Below the pieces are notes generated by a model that saw only the letters and a list, made by a program, of their open reading frames with translations, ran no database searches and had not been told where the DNA came from. From Oxalobacteraceae bacterium AB_14 (lineage in GTDB: Bacteria; Pseudomonadota; Gammaproteobacteria; Burkholderiales; Burkholderiaceae_D), in NCBI GenBank assembly GCA_000381565.1, contig KB906725.1:1877731-1941730 (forward strand): DNA of 64,000 bases, in the 5' to 3' direction. A program made the translations under genes and the position numbers. Shown here in pieces: positions 33,077 to 41,029 of this stretch (position 1 is its first letter; the number at the start of each line of letters is the position of its first letter).

Positions 33077-34428
33077 GGGGGTGTACTGGATTCTGTGTAA
33101 ACGGGTTTTCGTTTAAGCCTGCGGTACCCGGTCTTCAAACTGGATGGCGAAGCGGTTCAGCGCTGCTTTCCAGTCCCGTATCGGCATCGTCCACTTCTTG
33201 CTGATGTTGTTCAGCGCGAGGTAAAACAACTTGCTGACTGCATCATCGGTCGGGAAGGAACTGCGGGCCTTGGTGACTTTTCGCAGGCTCATATTAATCG
33301 ATTCAATCGCGTTCGTGGTGTAAATCACCTTGCGGATTTCCGGCGGGTAGTCGAAGAACGGTATGACGCGGGCCCAGTTGCGGCGCCAAGACTGGCTTAT
33401 TGGTTTATACTGTTTATCCCATTTTTCCTCGAATTCCGCGAGCCTGAGTTCAGCCTCGTCGACGGTGGCCGCGCTGTAAATCAGCTTCAAATCGGCGGCC
33501 ACTTCCTTCTGCGCTTTCCAGGGCACGAAGTTCAAGCTGTTGCGTACCATGTGGACGATGCATAGTTGAACGGTGGTCTGTGGGTAGACTGCCTCGATGG
33601 CTTCAGGGAAGCCTTTCAAACCGTCGACACAGGCGATGAAGATGTCCTGCACGCCGCGATTTTTGAGTTCGGTCACGACCTGCAACCAGAACTTGGCACC
33701 CTCGGTTTGGGAGATCCACAGGCCCAGCACCTCCTTGTGGCCCTCCATGTTGACGCCGATGGCCAGGTAGACCGCCTTGGTGCGCACCGCGCCGTTGTCG
33801 CGCACCTTCACATGGATGCAGTCCAGATACAGGATCGGGTACACGGCGTCGAGCGGACGAGCCTGCCAGAGCTTCACATCCTCGCTGACGGCGTCCGTGA
33901 CGTTGGAGATGAGGGTGGGTGACACCTCGGTGCCATACATCTCCTCCAGATGGCCTTGAATCTCCCGCACGCTCAGGCCGCGCGCGTAGAGCGAGATGAT
34001 TTTGTCATCGAAGCCGGTCCAGCGGGTCTGGTGCTTGACGACGATCTGCGGCTCGAACGTCCCTTGGCGGTCGCGGGGAACATCCAGCGGCAGCGCGCCG
34101 AAATCGCCCTTGAGGGTTTTGGTACTATGGCCGTTGCGGGTATTGGCGGTCCCGTTGGTCACCTCGCCGCTCTTATTGTGGCCCAGGTGGTCGGTCATCT
34201 CTACCTCCAGGGCGCGCTCCACCAGCATCTTGGTGAGCTGCTTGAGCAAGCCGTTTTCACCGATCAGGTCCTCGGGCTTCTGGTAGTTGGCCAGCAGGCT
34301 GTCGGCCAGTTTGAGCAGTTCTGGATCGGGCTTGGCCCGCTTGTTACGCTTTACAACGGTCATTATTTCTCCTTGATGGCGGCAGTGTCCTGCCAAATGA
34401 CCGTTTACACAAAATTATTTACACCCTC
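33077..34428 (-). mobile_element. IS256-family insertion sequence, complete
   Basis: 1352 bp bounded by the 8-bp direct repeat TGTTGATC at 33069-33076 and 34429-34436. The terminal inverted repeats, read inward, are GGGGGTGTACTGGATTCTGT on the left and GAGGGTGTAAATAATTTTGT on the right, both continuing GTAAACGG. One transposase gene fills the element. The 8-bp target duplication is as expected for IS256. Intact ends and an intact gene suggest recent insertion and possible activity. Confidence 0.93.
33113..34363 (-). CDS. IS256-family (mutator-type) transposase
   Basis: 416 residues from the ATG at 34363, preceded by GGAG; a longer frame to 34396 has no better start. Family features: DHLGHNKSGEVTNGTANTRNG near the N-terminus, DVPRDRQGTFEPQIV, and DKIISLYARGLSVREI. 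The DDE catalytic core includes LDCIHVKVRDNG and ACVDGLKGFPEAI with the first two acidic residues, the downstream QLCIVHMVRNSL motif, and YTTNAIESINMSLRK for the glutamate region. No frameshift is visible, so the enzyme is probably functional. Confidence 0.95.
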   Translation of the reverse strand: MTVVKRNKRAKPDPELLKLADSLLANYQKPEDLIGENGLLKQLTKMLVERALEVEMTDHLGHNKSGEVTNGTANTRNGHSTKTLKGDFGALPLDVPRDRQGTFEPQIVVKHQTRWTGFDDKIISLYARGLSVREIQGHLEEMYGTEVSPTLISNVTDAVSEDVKLWQARPLDAVYPILYLDCIHVKVRDNGAVRTKAVYLAIGVNMEGHKEVLGLWISQTEGAKFWLQVVTELKNRGVQDIFIACVDGLKGFPEAIEAVYPQTTVQLCIVHMVRNSLNFVPWKAQKEVAADLKLIYSAATVDEAELRLAEFEEKWDKQYKPISQSWRRNWARVIPFFDYPPEIRKVIYTTNAIESINMSLRKVTKARSSFPTDDAVSKLFYLALNNISKKWTMPIRDWKAALNRFAIQFEDRVPQA

Positions 34429-34617
34429 TGTTGATCATGTCGACTGCCAAACTATTAGCACCTGGAGGGATAACGAGAAAGGTGTTGTGCTTGGTTGGTT
34501 CAATGAATTGCTCGTGCATCAGACCGTTTCCAGATTCTGGCCGACCCCACTCTCCACAGAGCGGCTGCCCGGTCGGCAAGCCCTTGCTTGGCCCGTGATA
34601 CCAAATAAGACAGCGCT

Positions 34618-34929
34618 TCAGGTGTGTGTTAGCCACCCTACGGCCTGTGCAAATGTCAGCGCAGTACTTACGGCCGCAGTACAAGCGGCGATCATCGTCC
34701 AAAACGCAGCGCGCTCCGATGCCGCAGCAGAACGAGCGGTAGCAATTAGCGCATCTGTTTGCCGGTGTTCTGCTTCGGTTTGATCGAATTGTCTGAGCCA
34801 CTCTTGGGCGAACATAATGCTGCGCAGTTCGTTGCCGAACCGTCCGACCGCAGATGCCTGCCGCAGACCATCCGCGTCGCCGTTCTCATCGGCCCAAGGG
34901 GTGACTTGTTCAAAAGTTGAAAAGGACAC
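34618..34929 (-). CDS. small membrane protein with helical N-terminal region
   Basis: 103 residues from GTG 34929 with GGAGG 8 bases before it. Residues 1-70 are hydrophilic and probably helical (EWLRQFDQTEAEHRQTDALI), and residues about 75-98 form one transmembrane helix (FWTMIAACTAAVSTALTFAQ). The gene follows a broken frame at 34951-35130 by about 20 bases, which suggests it was the second gene of a two-gene cassette. No family is recognised. The tail-anchor-like design occurs in several defence effectors, but nothing in the sequence proves such a role. Confidence 0.6.
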   Translation of the reverse strand: MSFSTFEQVTPWADENGDADGLRQASAVGRFGNELRSIMFAQEWLRQFDQTEAEHRQTDALIATARSAAASERAAFWTMIAACTAAVSTALTFAQAVGWLTHT

Positions 34930-34950
34930 TGTAGCCTCCAGAAGTAGAAT

Positions 34951-35130
34951 TTACGCTGCCTCGACATCGTCGACAAACACGTACTCCTGAGCCTCTATCG
35001 TCACATGCCACTTGTGCCCGGCGAGTTTGATTTGCTCATTGATCCAAGTGAGCGGCACGATGTCACGGCACGTTGGCTCCAAGCGTGCGAAGAAGGGGGC
35101 AAAGCCCCCCGCGTTGCTCCAGTTTACTAG
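34951..35130 (-). pseudogene. remnant upstream of the small membrane protein gene
   Basis: A 59-codon frame without a good start ends at TAA 34951. Its sequence looks like real protein: AGGFAPFFARLEPTCRDIVP followed by LTWINEQIKLAGHKWHV and YVFVDDVEAA. Upstream in the same phase is a TGA (35131-35133); a neighbouring phase stays open across it up to 35206 and enters through a run of six G residues, so a nonsense change or a one-base slip may have broken the gene. It lies about 20 bases before the next gene. Family unknown. Confidence 0.4.
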
Positions 35131-35133
35131 TCA

Positions 35134-35486
35134 GCCTCTCAAAATTTTTCGCGCATCGCAAGATAAAAAATATTTTCCGACGCCCGTCACGGTCGAATTG
35201 TTCCATGCCGCAGCCAATATGGTTTTCCTCCACAGGACCACGCCCATGCAGGGCATTCTTTTCGCCCTCACGTTTACAACATCATCATGCTGACCACGCT
35301 AGACTTCAAGCTGCTGGGAACCCGCCAGCCGGCGCGCCGAATTAAAGCCGCGATTGGAGGGGCCAATGCCTTTTGTGCAAACTCTGATCACTGGGTCGCC
35401 AGACGGATTACTGCGAGGGCCTCCACTGCAGCCCTGTTAACCCACTATAATGATTTCTCTTATGAAAGCAAAAAATTGGAGGCAGT
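35134..35486. other. non-coding leader region of the helicase operon
   Basis: No convincing gene. A TATAAT at 35446-35451 stands 35 bases before the helicase start and is a likely -10 box; the matching -35 box is weak. GGAGG lies 5-6 bases before GTG 35487. Base composition turns from GC-rich to AT-rich across this stretch. Confidence 0.45.
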
Positions 35487-37556
35487 GTGACGTCCGTTAA
35501 CCATAGAGCTTTAGAATTGCTTCGAGCCGGTACCTTAAACGCTAAGGCACAATTTAAAGAAGGGCAGCTTGAGGCGATAGAGTTTCTAATGGGGAACAGC
35601 CGACGTTTGCTTGTGGTTCAGAAGACAGGATGGGGAAAGAGTTCGGTTTATTTCATATCCGCAAAGTTACTACGGGAGCGCAAGGGAGGCGTTACTTTAC
35701 TCGTGTCCCCTTTGCTTGCCTTGATGCGTAACCAGTTGGCTGCTGCAGAACGGATGGGATTAGCTGCAGTAACAATTAACTCCTCAAATGCAGCTGAATG
35801 GGAAATTGCCAAGCGAAAGCTACTCCAAGATAACGTCGATATCCTGATCATTTCCCCGGAGCGGTTTGCAAACGCAGAATTCTCCGAGGAGGTCATGCAG
35901 TTGATTGCTCCCCGCGTTAATTTGCTCGTAGTTGATGAAGCGCACTGCATTTCGGACTGGGGCCATGACTTCCGGCCTCACTATCGTTCACTCAGCCGGG
36001 TGATCAAATTCTTGCCGCCAACTTTGCCTTTGCTGGCGACCACTGCAACGGCTAACGATCGTGTTATGGAGGATCTGCAGCAGATTTTAGGACCAAATTT
36101 AACTGTGATGAAAGGTGCTCTGGATCGGCCATCCTTGACACTTCAGACCATACGTCTACATAGTCAGGCTGAACGGCTCGCGTGGCTCTCTGAGAATGTG
36201 CAACGTGTCCCTGGGAGCGGAATTATTTATACCCTCACGAAGAGGGATGCGTTCTTTGTGACGGCTTGGCTACGGTCTGAGGGACTTAATGTTGAGGCTT
36301 ACGTTGGTGGTGGTGAAAATCGAGATGAACTGGAAGACAAGCTTCAGGTCAACGAGCTCAAAGGACTTGTGGCAACTACTGCCCTTGGAATGGGGTATGA
36401 CAAGCCAGACTTAGCCTTCGTGTTTCATTATCAAATGCCCGGTTCGGTTGTCCTATACTACCAACAGGTAGGTCGAGCTGGTCGAGGTCTTAGCAACGCG
36501 TATGGCGTACTGCTGCAAGGTAATGAAGATGCCAGCATAACTGACTGGTTTATCAACAGTGCATTTCCCAAACAGCAGGAAGTTTCCGATGTCTTGAGTA
36601 GACTCGTCGTTGGCCCTCGTTCTGTTGATGACCTAATGTCGGAATTGAATCTAAGTAAGGGAAGCATCCAAAAGGTGCTCGATATGCTGAATCTGGAGTC
36701 TCCAGCACCCATTGTTAAGAATGCCAGCAAATGGGTGCGCACCAGCGCAACGCTAGGCAATGAGTTTTGGGAACGTACTAAGCGATTGACTGACCTCAGA
36801 AAGGATGAACTGGCTCAGATGATGAGGTATGTTGAACTGCCGTTCGGTATGCACATGGCCTACCTAATGAAAGTATTGGACAGCCCACCGGCGCCTACGA
36901 ATCAACCGTTGCTCGCCCCTCTACCAGAGAAGCCATCGTTGGAGACAGTGAACCGGGCTGTGGAGTTCCTGCGTCGCTCGGATCTTCCCATCCTGCCCCG
37001 CAAGAAATGGCCAAATGGTGGGCTTCCCAAATACGACCTTAGAGGCAATATCCCTCCTCAATTCCAAAATCTTGAGGGGAGAGCTTTGTCTGTCTGGGGA
37101 GATGGCGGCTGGGGAGGCATCGTGAAGCGAGGCCGCTACGAAGACAACTACTTTGATGATCATTTAGTTCGAGCATGCGCCGAAATGATCCGCAAATGGA
37201 AGCCAAGTCCGCAACCAGCTTGGGTCACTCCTATGCCGTCGTTACGTCATCCAGAACTTGTTCCATCTTTCGCTAAGCGCTTGGCCAAGGAACTTGGCCT
37301 TCCTTACCAAGAGAGTTTGGAAAAGACGACTCACTCAAAAGAACAAAAAAGCATGGCTAACGCGACCCAACAGGCACGTAACGTTGATGGGTCGATGAGG
37401 CTTGATAGGAGTAAGATGCTTCTTGGTCCAGTCCTCCTTGTTGATGACATTGTTAACTCAAGGTGGACCTATACGATTGCTGGTTGGCTTCTGGCGTCTA
37501 ACGGATGCCCTGCTGTTTTGCCGGTAGCGCTTGCTGTATCTGGTGTCGATGAATGA
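35487..37556 (+). CDS. RecQ-like DNA helicase with C-terminal phosphoribosyltransferase-like domain
   Basis: 689 residues from GTG 35487 (GGAGG before it). The N-terminal 400 residues are a superfamily 2 RecQ helicase: Q-motif area FKEGQLEAIEFLM, Walker A QKTGWGKSS (about 45-53), DEAH at about 150 in VVDEAHCISDWGHDFR, the RecQ aromatic-rich loop, and motif VI QQVGRAGRG. RQC and HRDC domains are not evident. Residues about 645-685 read LLVDDIVNSRWTYTIAGWLL, matching the PRPP-binding loop of type I phosphoribosyltransferases, with R where glycine is usual. It overlaps the DprA-like gene by 4 bases. The two probably form a defence-related DNA-processing pair; this role is inference. Confidence 0.85.
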   Translation: MTSVNHRALELLRAGTLNAKAQFKEGQLEAIEFLMGNSRRLLVVQKTGWGKSSVYFISAKLLRERKGGVTLLVSPLLALMRNQLAAAERMGLAAVTINSSNAAEWEIAKRKLLQDNVDILIISPERFANAEFSEEVMQLIAPRVNLLVVDEAHCISDWGHDFRPHYRSLSRVIKFLPPTLPLLATTATANDRVMEDLQQILGPNLTVMKGALDRPSLTLQTIRLHSQAERLAWLSENVQRVPGSGIIYTLTKRDAFFVTAWLRSEGLNVEAYVGGGENRDELEDKLQVNELKGLVATTALGMGYDKPDLAFVFHYQMPGSVVLYYQQVGRAGRGLSNAYGVLLQGNEDASITDWFINSAFPKQQEVSDVLSRLVVGPRSVDDLMSELNLSKGSIQKVLDMLNLESPAPIVKNASKWVRTSATLGNEFWERTKRLTDLRKDELAQMMRYVELPFGMHMAYLMKVLDSPPAPTNQPLLAPLPEKPSLETVNRAVEFLRRSDLPILPRKKWPNGGLPKYDLRGNIPPQFQNLEGRALSVWGDGGWGGIVKRGRYEDNYFDDHLVRACAEMIRKWKPSPQPAWVTPMPSLRHPELVPSFAKRLAKELGLPYQESLEKTTHSKEQKSMANATQQARNVDGSMRLDRSKMLLGPVLLVDDIVNSRWTYTIAGWLLASNGCPAVLPVALAVSGVDE

Positions 37557-38731
37557 ATCTTGATCTCTCTCTAAATACAAAAGCGGTTTTGTTGCTCACG
37601 TCGCCGCTTAAGCTACGGCAGAGCCGCAAATCTGTGGAAGTCGAATCACTCGCCCAGCCTTTAAGTGCAGCCGAGTACAAACACTTGGCACGCCAACTCA
37701 GAACGTCGATGCTTGAACCGGCACACCTACTATCAGAGCGCGCTGAAGAGGTGATCGGCCGGTGCTCGAATATCGTTGAACTGGAGCGCCTTAATGCTTT
37801 GCTTGCTCGAGGCTTTCTATTGGGACAAGCGCTGGAGTATTGGAGCTCGCACGGTATTTGGGTTATGGGGCGAGGAGACCCAGGCTATCCGAAGACTCTA
37901 AAAGCAAAAATGAAGGAAGATGCTCCACCCATCATCTATGGATGTGGCGACAAGGGGGTGCTTGAGTTCGGAGGGCTAGCGGTAGTAGGCCCAAGAGATG
38001 TTGCTGACGAGCTCTACAAATACGCATATGAAGTAGGTGCCACGGCAGCCAGATCAGGGTATTTGATTGTGTCCGGTGGTGCGCGCGGTGTTGATGAAGC
38101 CGGGGTGAGGGGATGTATCGAGGCAGGCGGGTTTGGTTGCGAAGTCCTGGCAGAAGATTTATTAAAAGCTTCACTAGACCCAGTTAGAGTTCAGAGCATT
38201 TCCTCGGGTCATCTTGTCCTTGTTACTTCGTTCGACCCTTCATCGAGCTTTCAAAGCTACAATGCTTTGCAAAGGAATAAACTCATCTATGCACTTGCGG
38301 ATGCGGCACTTGTTATTGATTCTAAGGTGGGGAAGGGCGGGACTTGGGCTGGGGCATCTGAACAGCTGAAGAAGCTTAAGTACGCCCCTGTATATGTTCG
38401 CAGTGGCCAACCTTCGTCTGAAGGGCTGGAAAGGCTGCGTCAAGATGGGGCATTACCTTGGCCCGAGCAACTTGATACTGAAAAGCTAATCCATATTTTT
38501 TCGGCGGCATCGCAGACAGGCACTCAGGAGGAGAGTGGGATGCTGTTCGCTGAACCAACGAGAAAAAGTGACACCAAACCAAGCGAGCGACTCTTTTACG
38601 CTTTCTTGAGTGAGTTGCACCAGCTAGGCGAGGCCGAGCGTTCGGACGACGAGATCGCAGCGATCTTCGGATTGCACCCTAAGCAGGTCGAGCTGTGGCA
38701 AAACAGAGCTAGGGCGCACCCGAAGCCCTAG
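37553..38731 (+). CDS. DprA/Smf-like DNA-processing protein paired with the helicase
   Basis: 392 residues. The Rossmann-like DprA core is recognisable: GDPGYPKTLK, LAVVGPRDVADELYKYA (about 140-156), LIVSGGARGVDEAG (about 174-187), SFQSYNALQRNKLIYALADA and GKGGTWAGASEQLKK. Canonical DprA loads RecA on single-stranded DNA in transformation. A C-terminal winged-helix-like tail (DDEIAAIFGLHPKQVELW) is present. The AT-rich codon use and the 4-bp overlap with the RecQ-PRTase gene mark it as an island paralogue, not the housekeeping dprA. Its partner, not competence genes, defines its context. Confidence 0.85.
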   Translation: MNLDLSLNTKAVLLLTSPLKLRQSRKSVEVESLAQPLSAAEYKHLARQLRTSMLEPAHLLSERAEEVIGRCSNIVELERLNALLARGFLLGQALEYWSSHGIWVMGRGDPGYPKTLKAKMKEDAPPIIYGCGDKGVLEFGGLAVVGPRDVADELYKYAYEVGATAARSGYLIVSGGARGVDEAGVRGCIEAGGFGCEVLAEDLLKASLDPVRVQSISSGHLVLVTSFDPSSSFQSYNALQRNKLIYALADAALVIDSKVGKGGTWAGASEQLKKLKYAPVYVRSGQPSSEGLERLRQDGALPWPEQLDTEKLIHIFSAASQTGTQEESGMLFAEPTRKSDTKPSERLFYAFLSELHQLGEAERSDDEIAAIFGLHPKQVELWQNRARAHPKP

Positions 38732-38933
38732 CTTAAGCAGGCGGCTTAGCTTTAGCTGGACTGACTCCGACTTGACCTGCCGAGCATGCGAGCCCAACGA
38801 TGCCATGTGCGGCCAGTTTAGAGTCATATGTGCTGCCACGCTTGCTCGTTCATCTCTATCTGCTGGGGTACCGGCGGCGGGCGCCTTCCGTGTCCTACGG
38901 AGTAGTAAATGGAATTGAATCGCCACGAGTCTG

Positions 38934-39083
38934 CTAGACACCCGCGAGCCGTTCACAATGCATTCGCTCAAACTTTGCTGGCGAAAGCCTGTCATTAAAT
39001 CCGTGACGGCGCTTCAGATTGTAGAACATCTCGATGTAGTCGAAGATGTGCTGCTTGGCGTCGTCCCTGATTGCGTAGGTCCT
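38934..39083 (-). pseudogene. IS3-family transposase (orfB) C-terminal remnant
   Basis: Minus-strand frame reads RTYAIRDDAKQHIFDYIEMF then YNLKRRHGFNDRLSPAKFER and ends CERLAGV. The IFDYIE-x-FYN-x-x-RRH and LSPA-x-FE pattern is the end of IS3-family integrase-type transposases. Nothing upstream of residue R at about 39083 continues it, and no matching orfA or inverted repeat is seen, so only a scar remains. Confidence 0.85.
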
Positions 39084-39377
39084 CCGATTGCCGTGCAAGC
39101 GCGACCCGAAATTCGTCCCGTCTTCGGCGCCGATTCTTAGCTAACTTCATCGACAAATAATTCGGCGAAAATTTTAGGCCGGTGATGCTGGCGCGGTGTC
39201 AGGTGGAGGACAATATGCTTTTCGACGCGAAGGATCGCCCTTCGCGCAACTTGGCATCGCGCCAAGCGTAGCGCTCGTCACGCGCCCTTAGATAATGCAT
39301 TCGTGCATAGCTTCATCTTAGATTGGCTTCGCCTTTGAGCGAGCCCGTGATCAGCTTGGATAGGCTGCATCCATATT
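39084..39377. other. spacer after IS3 remnant, nothing recognised
   Basis: About 290 bases without a credible frame. It includes short palindromic bits such as GCGCAACTTGGCATCGCGCC, but no repeat or signal that I can name. Confidence 0.3.
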
Positions 39378-39743
39378 GCGCATCCGTCCCCTGAGGACGA
39401 TGCGCGTCACATCGTGCGCATTCACGCACCGTCCCCACCTCACGCGGCGATCTGCCGCCGCGTGCATGTCCTGTGCGCCGCCCTGGTCCGCGGCGCAAAC
39501 CGCGCGTCGTTACTGGCGGCCTGCTGCCAGTGACGACGCGCTAGCAATCAAGCGCTATATGGGCTGCGCCACGGATTTCTCAGTGACGCAGCCCAGTGAC
39601 AGCGGATCTACCGCTATCAGCGCAGCAGAACGCTGCTTGCCAACCTTGCCCCTCGTGGGCCGACAACGTGTGCGAGGCACACCCCATGGACCCTGGGTAA
39701 CTGGTCCCACCGCGATCAGGCTTCTACAAGAAGCGGATCGCGG
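39378..39743. repeat. array of strong hairpins upstream of a tyrosine recombinase
   Basis: At least five good stem-loops and several smaller ones within 366 bases. 39378-39405: GCGCATC/GATGCGC with an inner GTCC/GGAC. 39441-39464: CACGCGGCG/CGCCGCGTG. 39503-39540: a 15-pair stem with one T-G pair, CGCGTCGTTACTGGC/GCCAGTGACGACGCG. 39561-39594: GGGCTGCG/CGCAGCCC. 39710-39743: CCGCGATC/GATCGCGG with nested CTTCT/AGAAG. Smaller ones lie at 39601-39635 and 39668-39707. The loops and spacers are unlike each other, so this is an array of structures rather than a sequence repeat. It ends about 160 bases before the recombinase gene. Confidence 0.75.
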
Positions 39744-39900
39744 CGCCATACACGCATGCGGCGCGGGCAAGCAGTGAATAGACCGCATACACGGGAGTGG
39801 TGTCCCGGGGCCTTTACAAACCGTCCTTGCTGCGGCAAGCACGGTGGCCAGAAACACTCACCTGACTCGACTACACCAAGTTTGATTTTAGGAGCATGCG

Positions 39901-40767
39901 ATGCGCGACTTGAACTATCAACTCAAGCAGCTGTGCGACCGAAATCGCGATGGCAGCTATGCCACGCAGTCCGACCGCGCGCGGATACTTTCGCACGTGG
40001 CCAACCAGTTGCACGCTCTCGGATATCGTCATATGAATGCTGACAGTCTGCGTCCCAAGCATGTGGACGTGCTGGTGCAGCAGTGGAAGGCCGATGGCGT
40101 CAGCGCCGGCACGATGAAGAACCGAATGAGTGCGATGCGATGGTGGGCGCAGAAGATCGGCAAGGACAACATCATCGCGCGCGATAACGGCAGCTACGAC
40201 ATCGACAAGCGCACCTTTGTCACCAACATCTCCAAGGCCAAGGTGCTGGACGATGCGCGCCTGGCGAAGATCACGGACGCCTACACGGCGATGTCGCTGC
40301 GGCTGCAATCGGCGTTTGGATTGAGGCGCGAGGAGAGCATCAAGATCGTCCCAGCATGGGCCGATGGCGGCGATCGAGTGAAGCTCAAGGATACTTGGAC
40401 CAAAGGCGGCAAGTATCGCGAGATCGCTATTCGTACACCTGAACAGCGCGATGTGCTCAATGCAGTCAAGCGGCTGGCCGGTAGCAGCAGCCTTATTCCA
40501 TCCGACATACGCTACCGAGACCAGCTTCAGCGCTTTCGCGCGCAATGCGACAAGGCAGGCATTCATGGTGTCCATGGCCTGCGCCACCAATATGCACAGG
40601 AACGGTATCGTCAGCTGACCGGCTGGCATAGTCCTGCGCGTGGAGGACCTCGCTCATCGCAGCTTAGCCCAGAACAGCGGCAGCGAGATTTATCAGCGCG
40701 ATTGGTGCTGTCCGAAGAAATGGGGCATGGCCGCGAGCAAATTACAGCAGTCTATCTTGGGCGATAG
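39901..40767 (+). CDS. tyrosine recombinase (Integrase_1 / Phage_int_SAM-type)
   Basis: 288 residues; GGAG lies 5 bases before ATG. The N-terminal SAM-like domain (about 1-95) has LYHMN-type helix YRHMNADSLRPKHVDVLVQQ and GTMKNRMSAMRWWAQKIGK. The catalytic domain keeps all residues: SAFGLRREES (first arginine), KGGKYREI (lysine), VHGLRHQYAQERY (H-x-x-R) and GHGREQITAVYLGR (second histidine and tyrosine). This type of recombinase is common on integrative elements, where it is usually distinct from the entry integrase. The gene is GC-rich, unlike its Hachiman neighbour. A decayed copy of its first 42 bases lies at 40944. It is a candidate user of the upstream hairpin array. Confidence 0.85.
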   Translation: MRDLNYQLKQLCDRNRDGSYATQSDRARILSHVANQLHALGYRHMNADSLRPKHVDVLVQQWKADGVSAGTMKNRMSAMRWWAQKIGKDNIIARDNGSYDIDKRTFVTNISKAKVLDDARLAKITDAYTAMSLRLQSAFGLRREESIKIVPAWADGGDRVKLKDTWTKGGKYREIAIRTPEQRDVLNAVKRLAGSSSLIPSDIRYRDQLQRFRAQCDKAGIHGVHGLRHQYAQERYRQLTGWHSPARGGPRSSQLSPEQRQRDLSARLVLSEEMGHGREQITAVYLGR

Positions 40768-40785
40768 TGGACGAATTTCTTTTGC

Positions 40786-40810
40786 AAAAAGAGGTTGTTT
40801 GCCTCTTTTG
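40786..40810. terminator. hairpin after the recombinase gene, possible terminator
   Basis: AAAAGAGG, seven-base loop TTGTTTG, CCTCTTTT. The stem is perfect but the T-run after it is only the stem's own TTTT, so strength is uncertain. Confidence 0.4.
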
Positions 40811-40943
40811 ACATACTGCGCGTTTTTCGTCTAAGCAAGACGTTATTCCCTAAACGCCTACTCGGTCAGTGGTTGAGCTCATGGCGATTTCTCGAAGCAG
40901 TTTTCGGGATCTAGCTCCCGGGACTGTTTCCACGTGGTTCAAG

Positions 40944-40985
40944 ATGCGCGACTTGGACCATTAACTCTAGCAGCTGCGTGACCTG
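40944..40985 (+). pseudogene. decayed second copy of the recombinase gene start
   Basis: ATGCGCGACTTGGACCATTA and the 22 bases after it align with the start of the recombinase gene at 39901 (ATGCGCGACTTGAACTATCA), including the later CAGCTG and GACC. Translation gives MRDLDH then two stops (TAA, TAG), so it is dead. Homology ends about 45 bases before hamA. It marks a second, eroded recombinase locus into which the Hachiman pair seems to have been placed. Confidence 0.7.
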
Positions 40986-41029
40986 TGACATTTGGATAGA
41001 AATTTCCAAGTGGAATCGTAGATAATCAG

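Larger units (their letters stand above)
33029..34572 (-). pseudogene. udk: uridine kinase remnant, split by IS256-family element
   Basis: Two separated pieces encode the C-terminal third of a uridine kinase. The upstream piece (34429-34572) reads RSVESGVGQNLETV, then after a frameshift MHEQFIEPTKHN and ANSLAVDMIN. The downstream piece (33029-33076) reads VASVIDQMKLD then stop, after another shift. They match QYLETVRPMHKQFIEPTK and VASVIDQLKRP of the intact udk at 51361. The pieces would join at the 8-bp duplication TGTTGATC. No kinase domain remains, so the gene is dead. The remnant is more AT-rich than the intact gene and is probably from another source. Confidence 0.82.

Noticed and set aside
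35012..35293. Possible 93-residue plus-strand gene before the helicase
   Set aside because: No ribosome site and no protein-like pattern; the opposite strand has a better, though broken, frame.
39378..39743. CRISPR array
   Set aside because: The hairpins differ in sequence; there are no constant direct repeats with unique spacers and no cas genes in the window.
39376..39857. Short open frames on both strands over the hairpin array
   Set aside because: They translate palindromes into R- and A-rich sequence and have no ribosome sites; the structures explain the region better.
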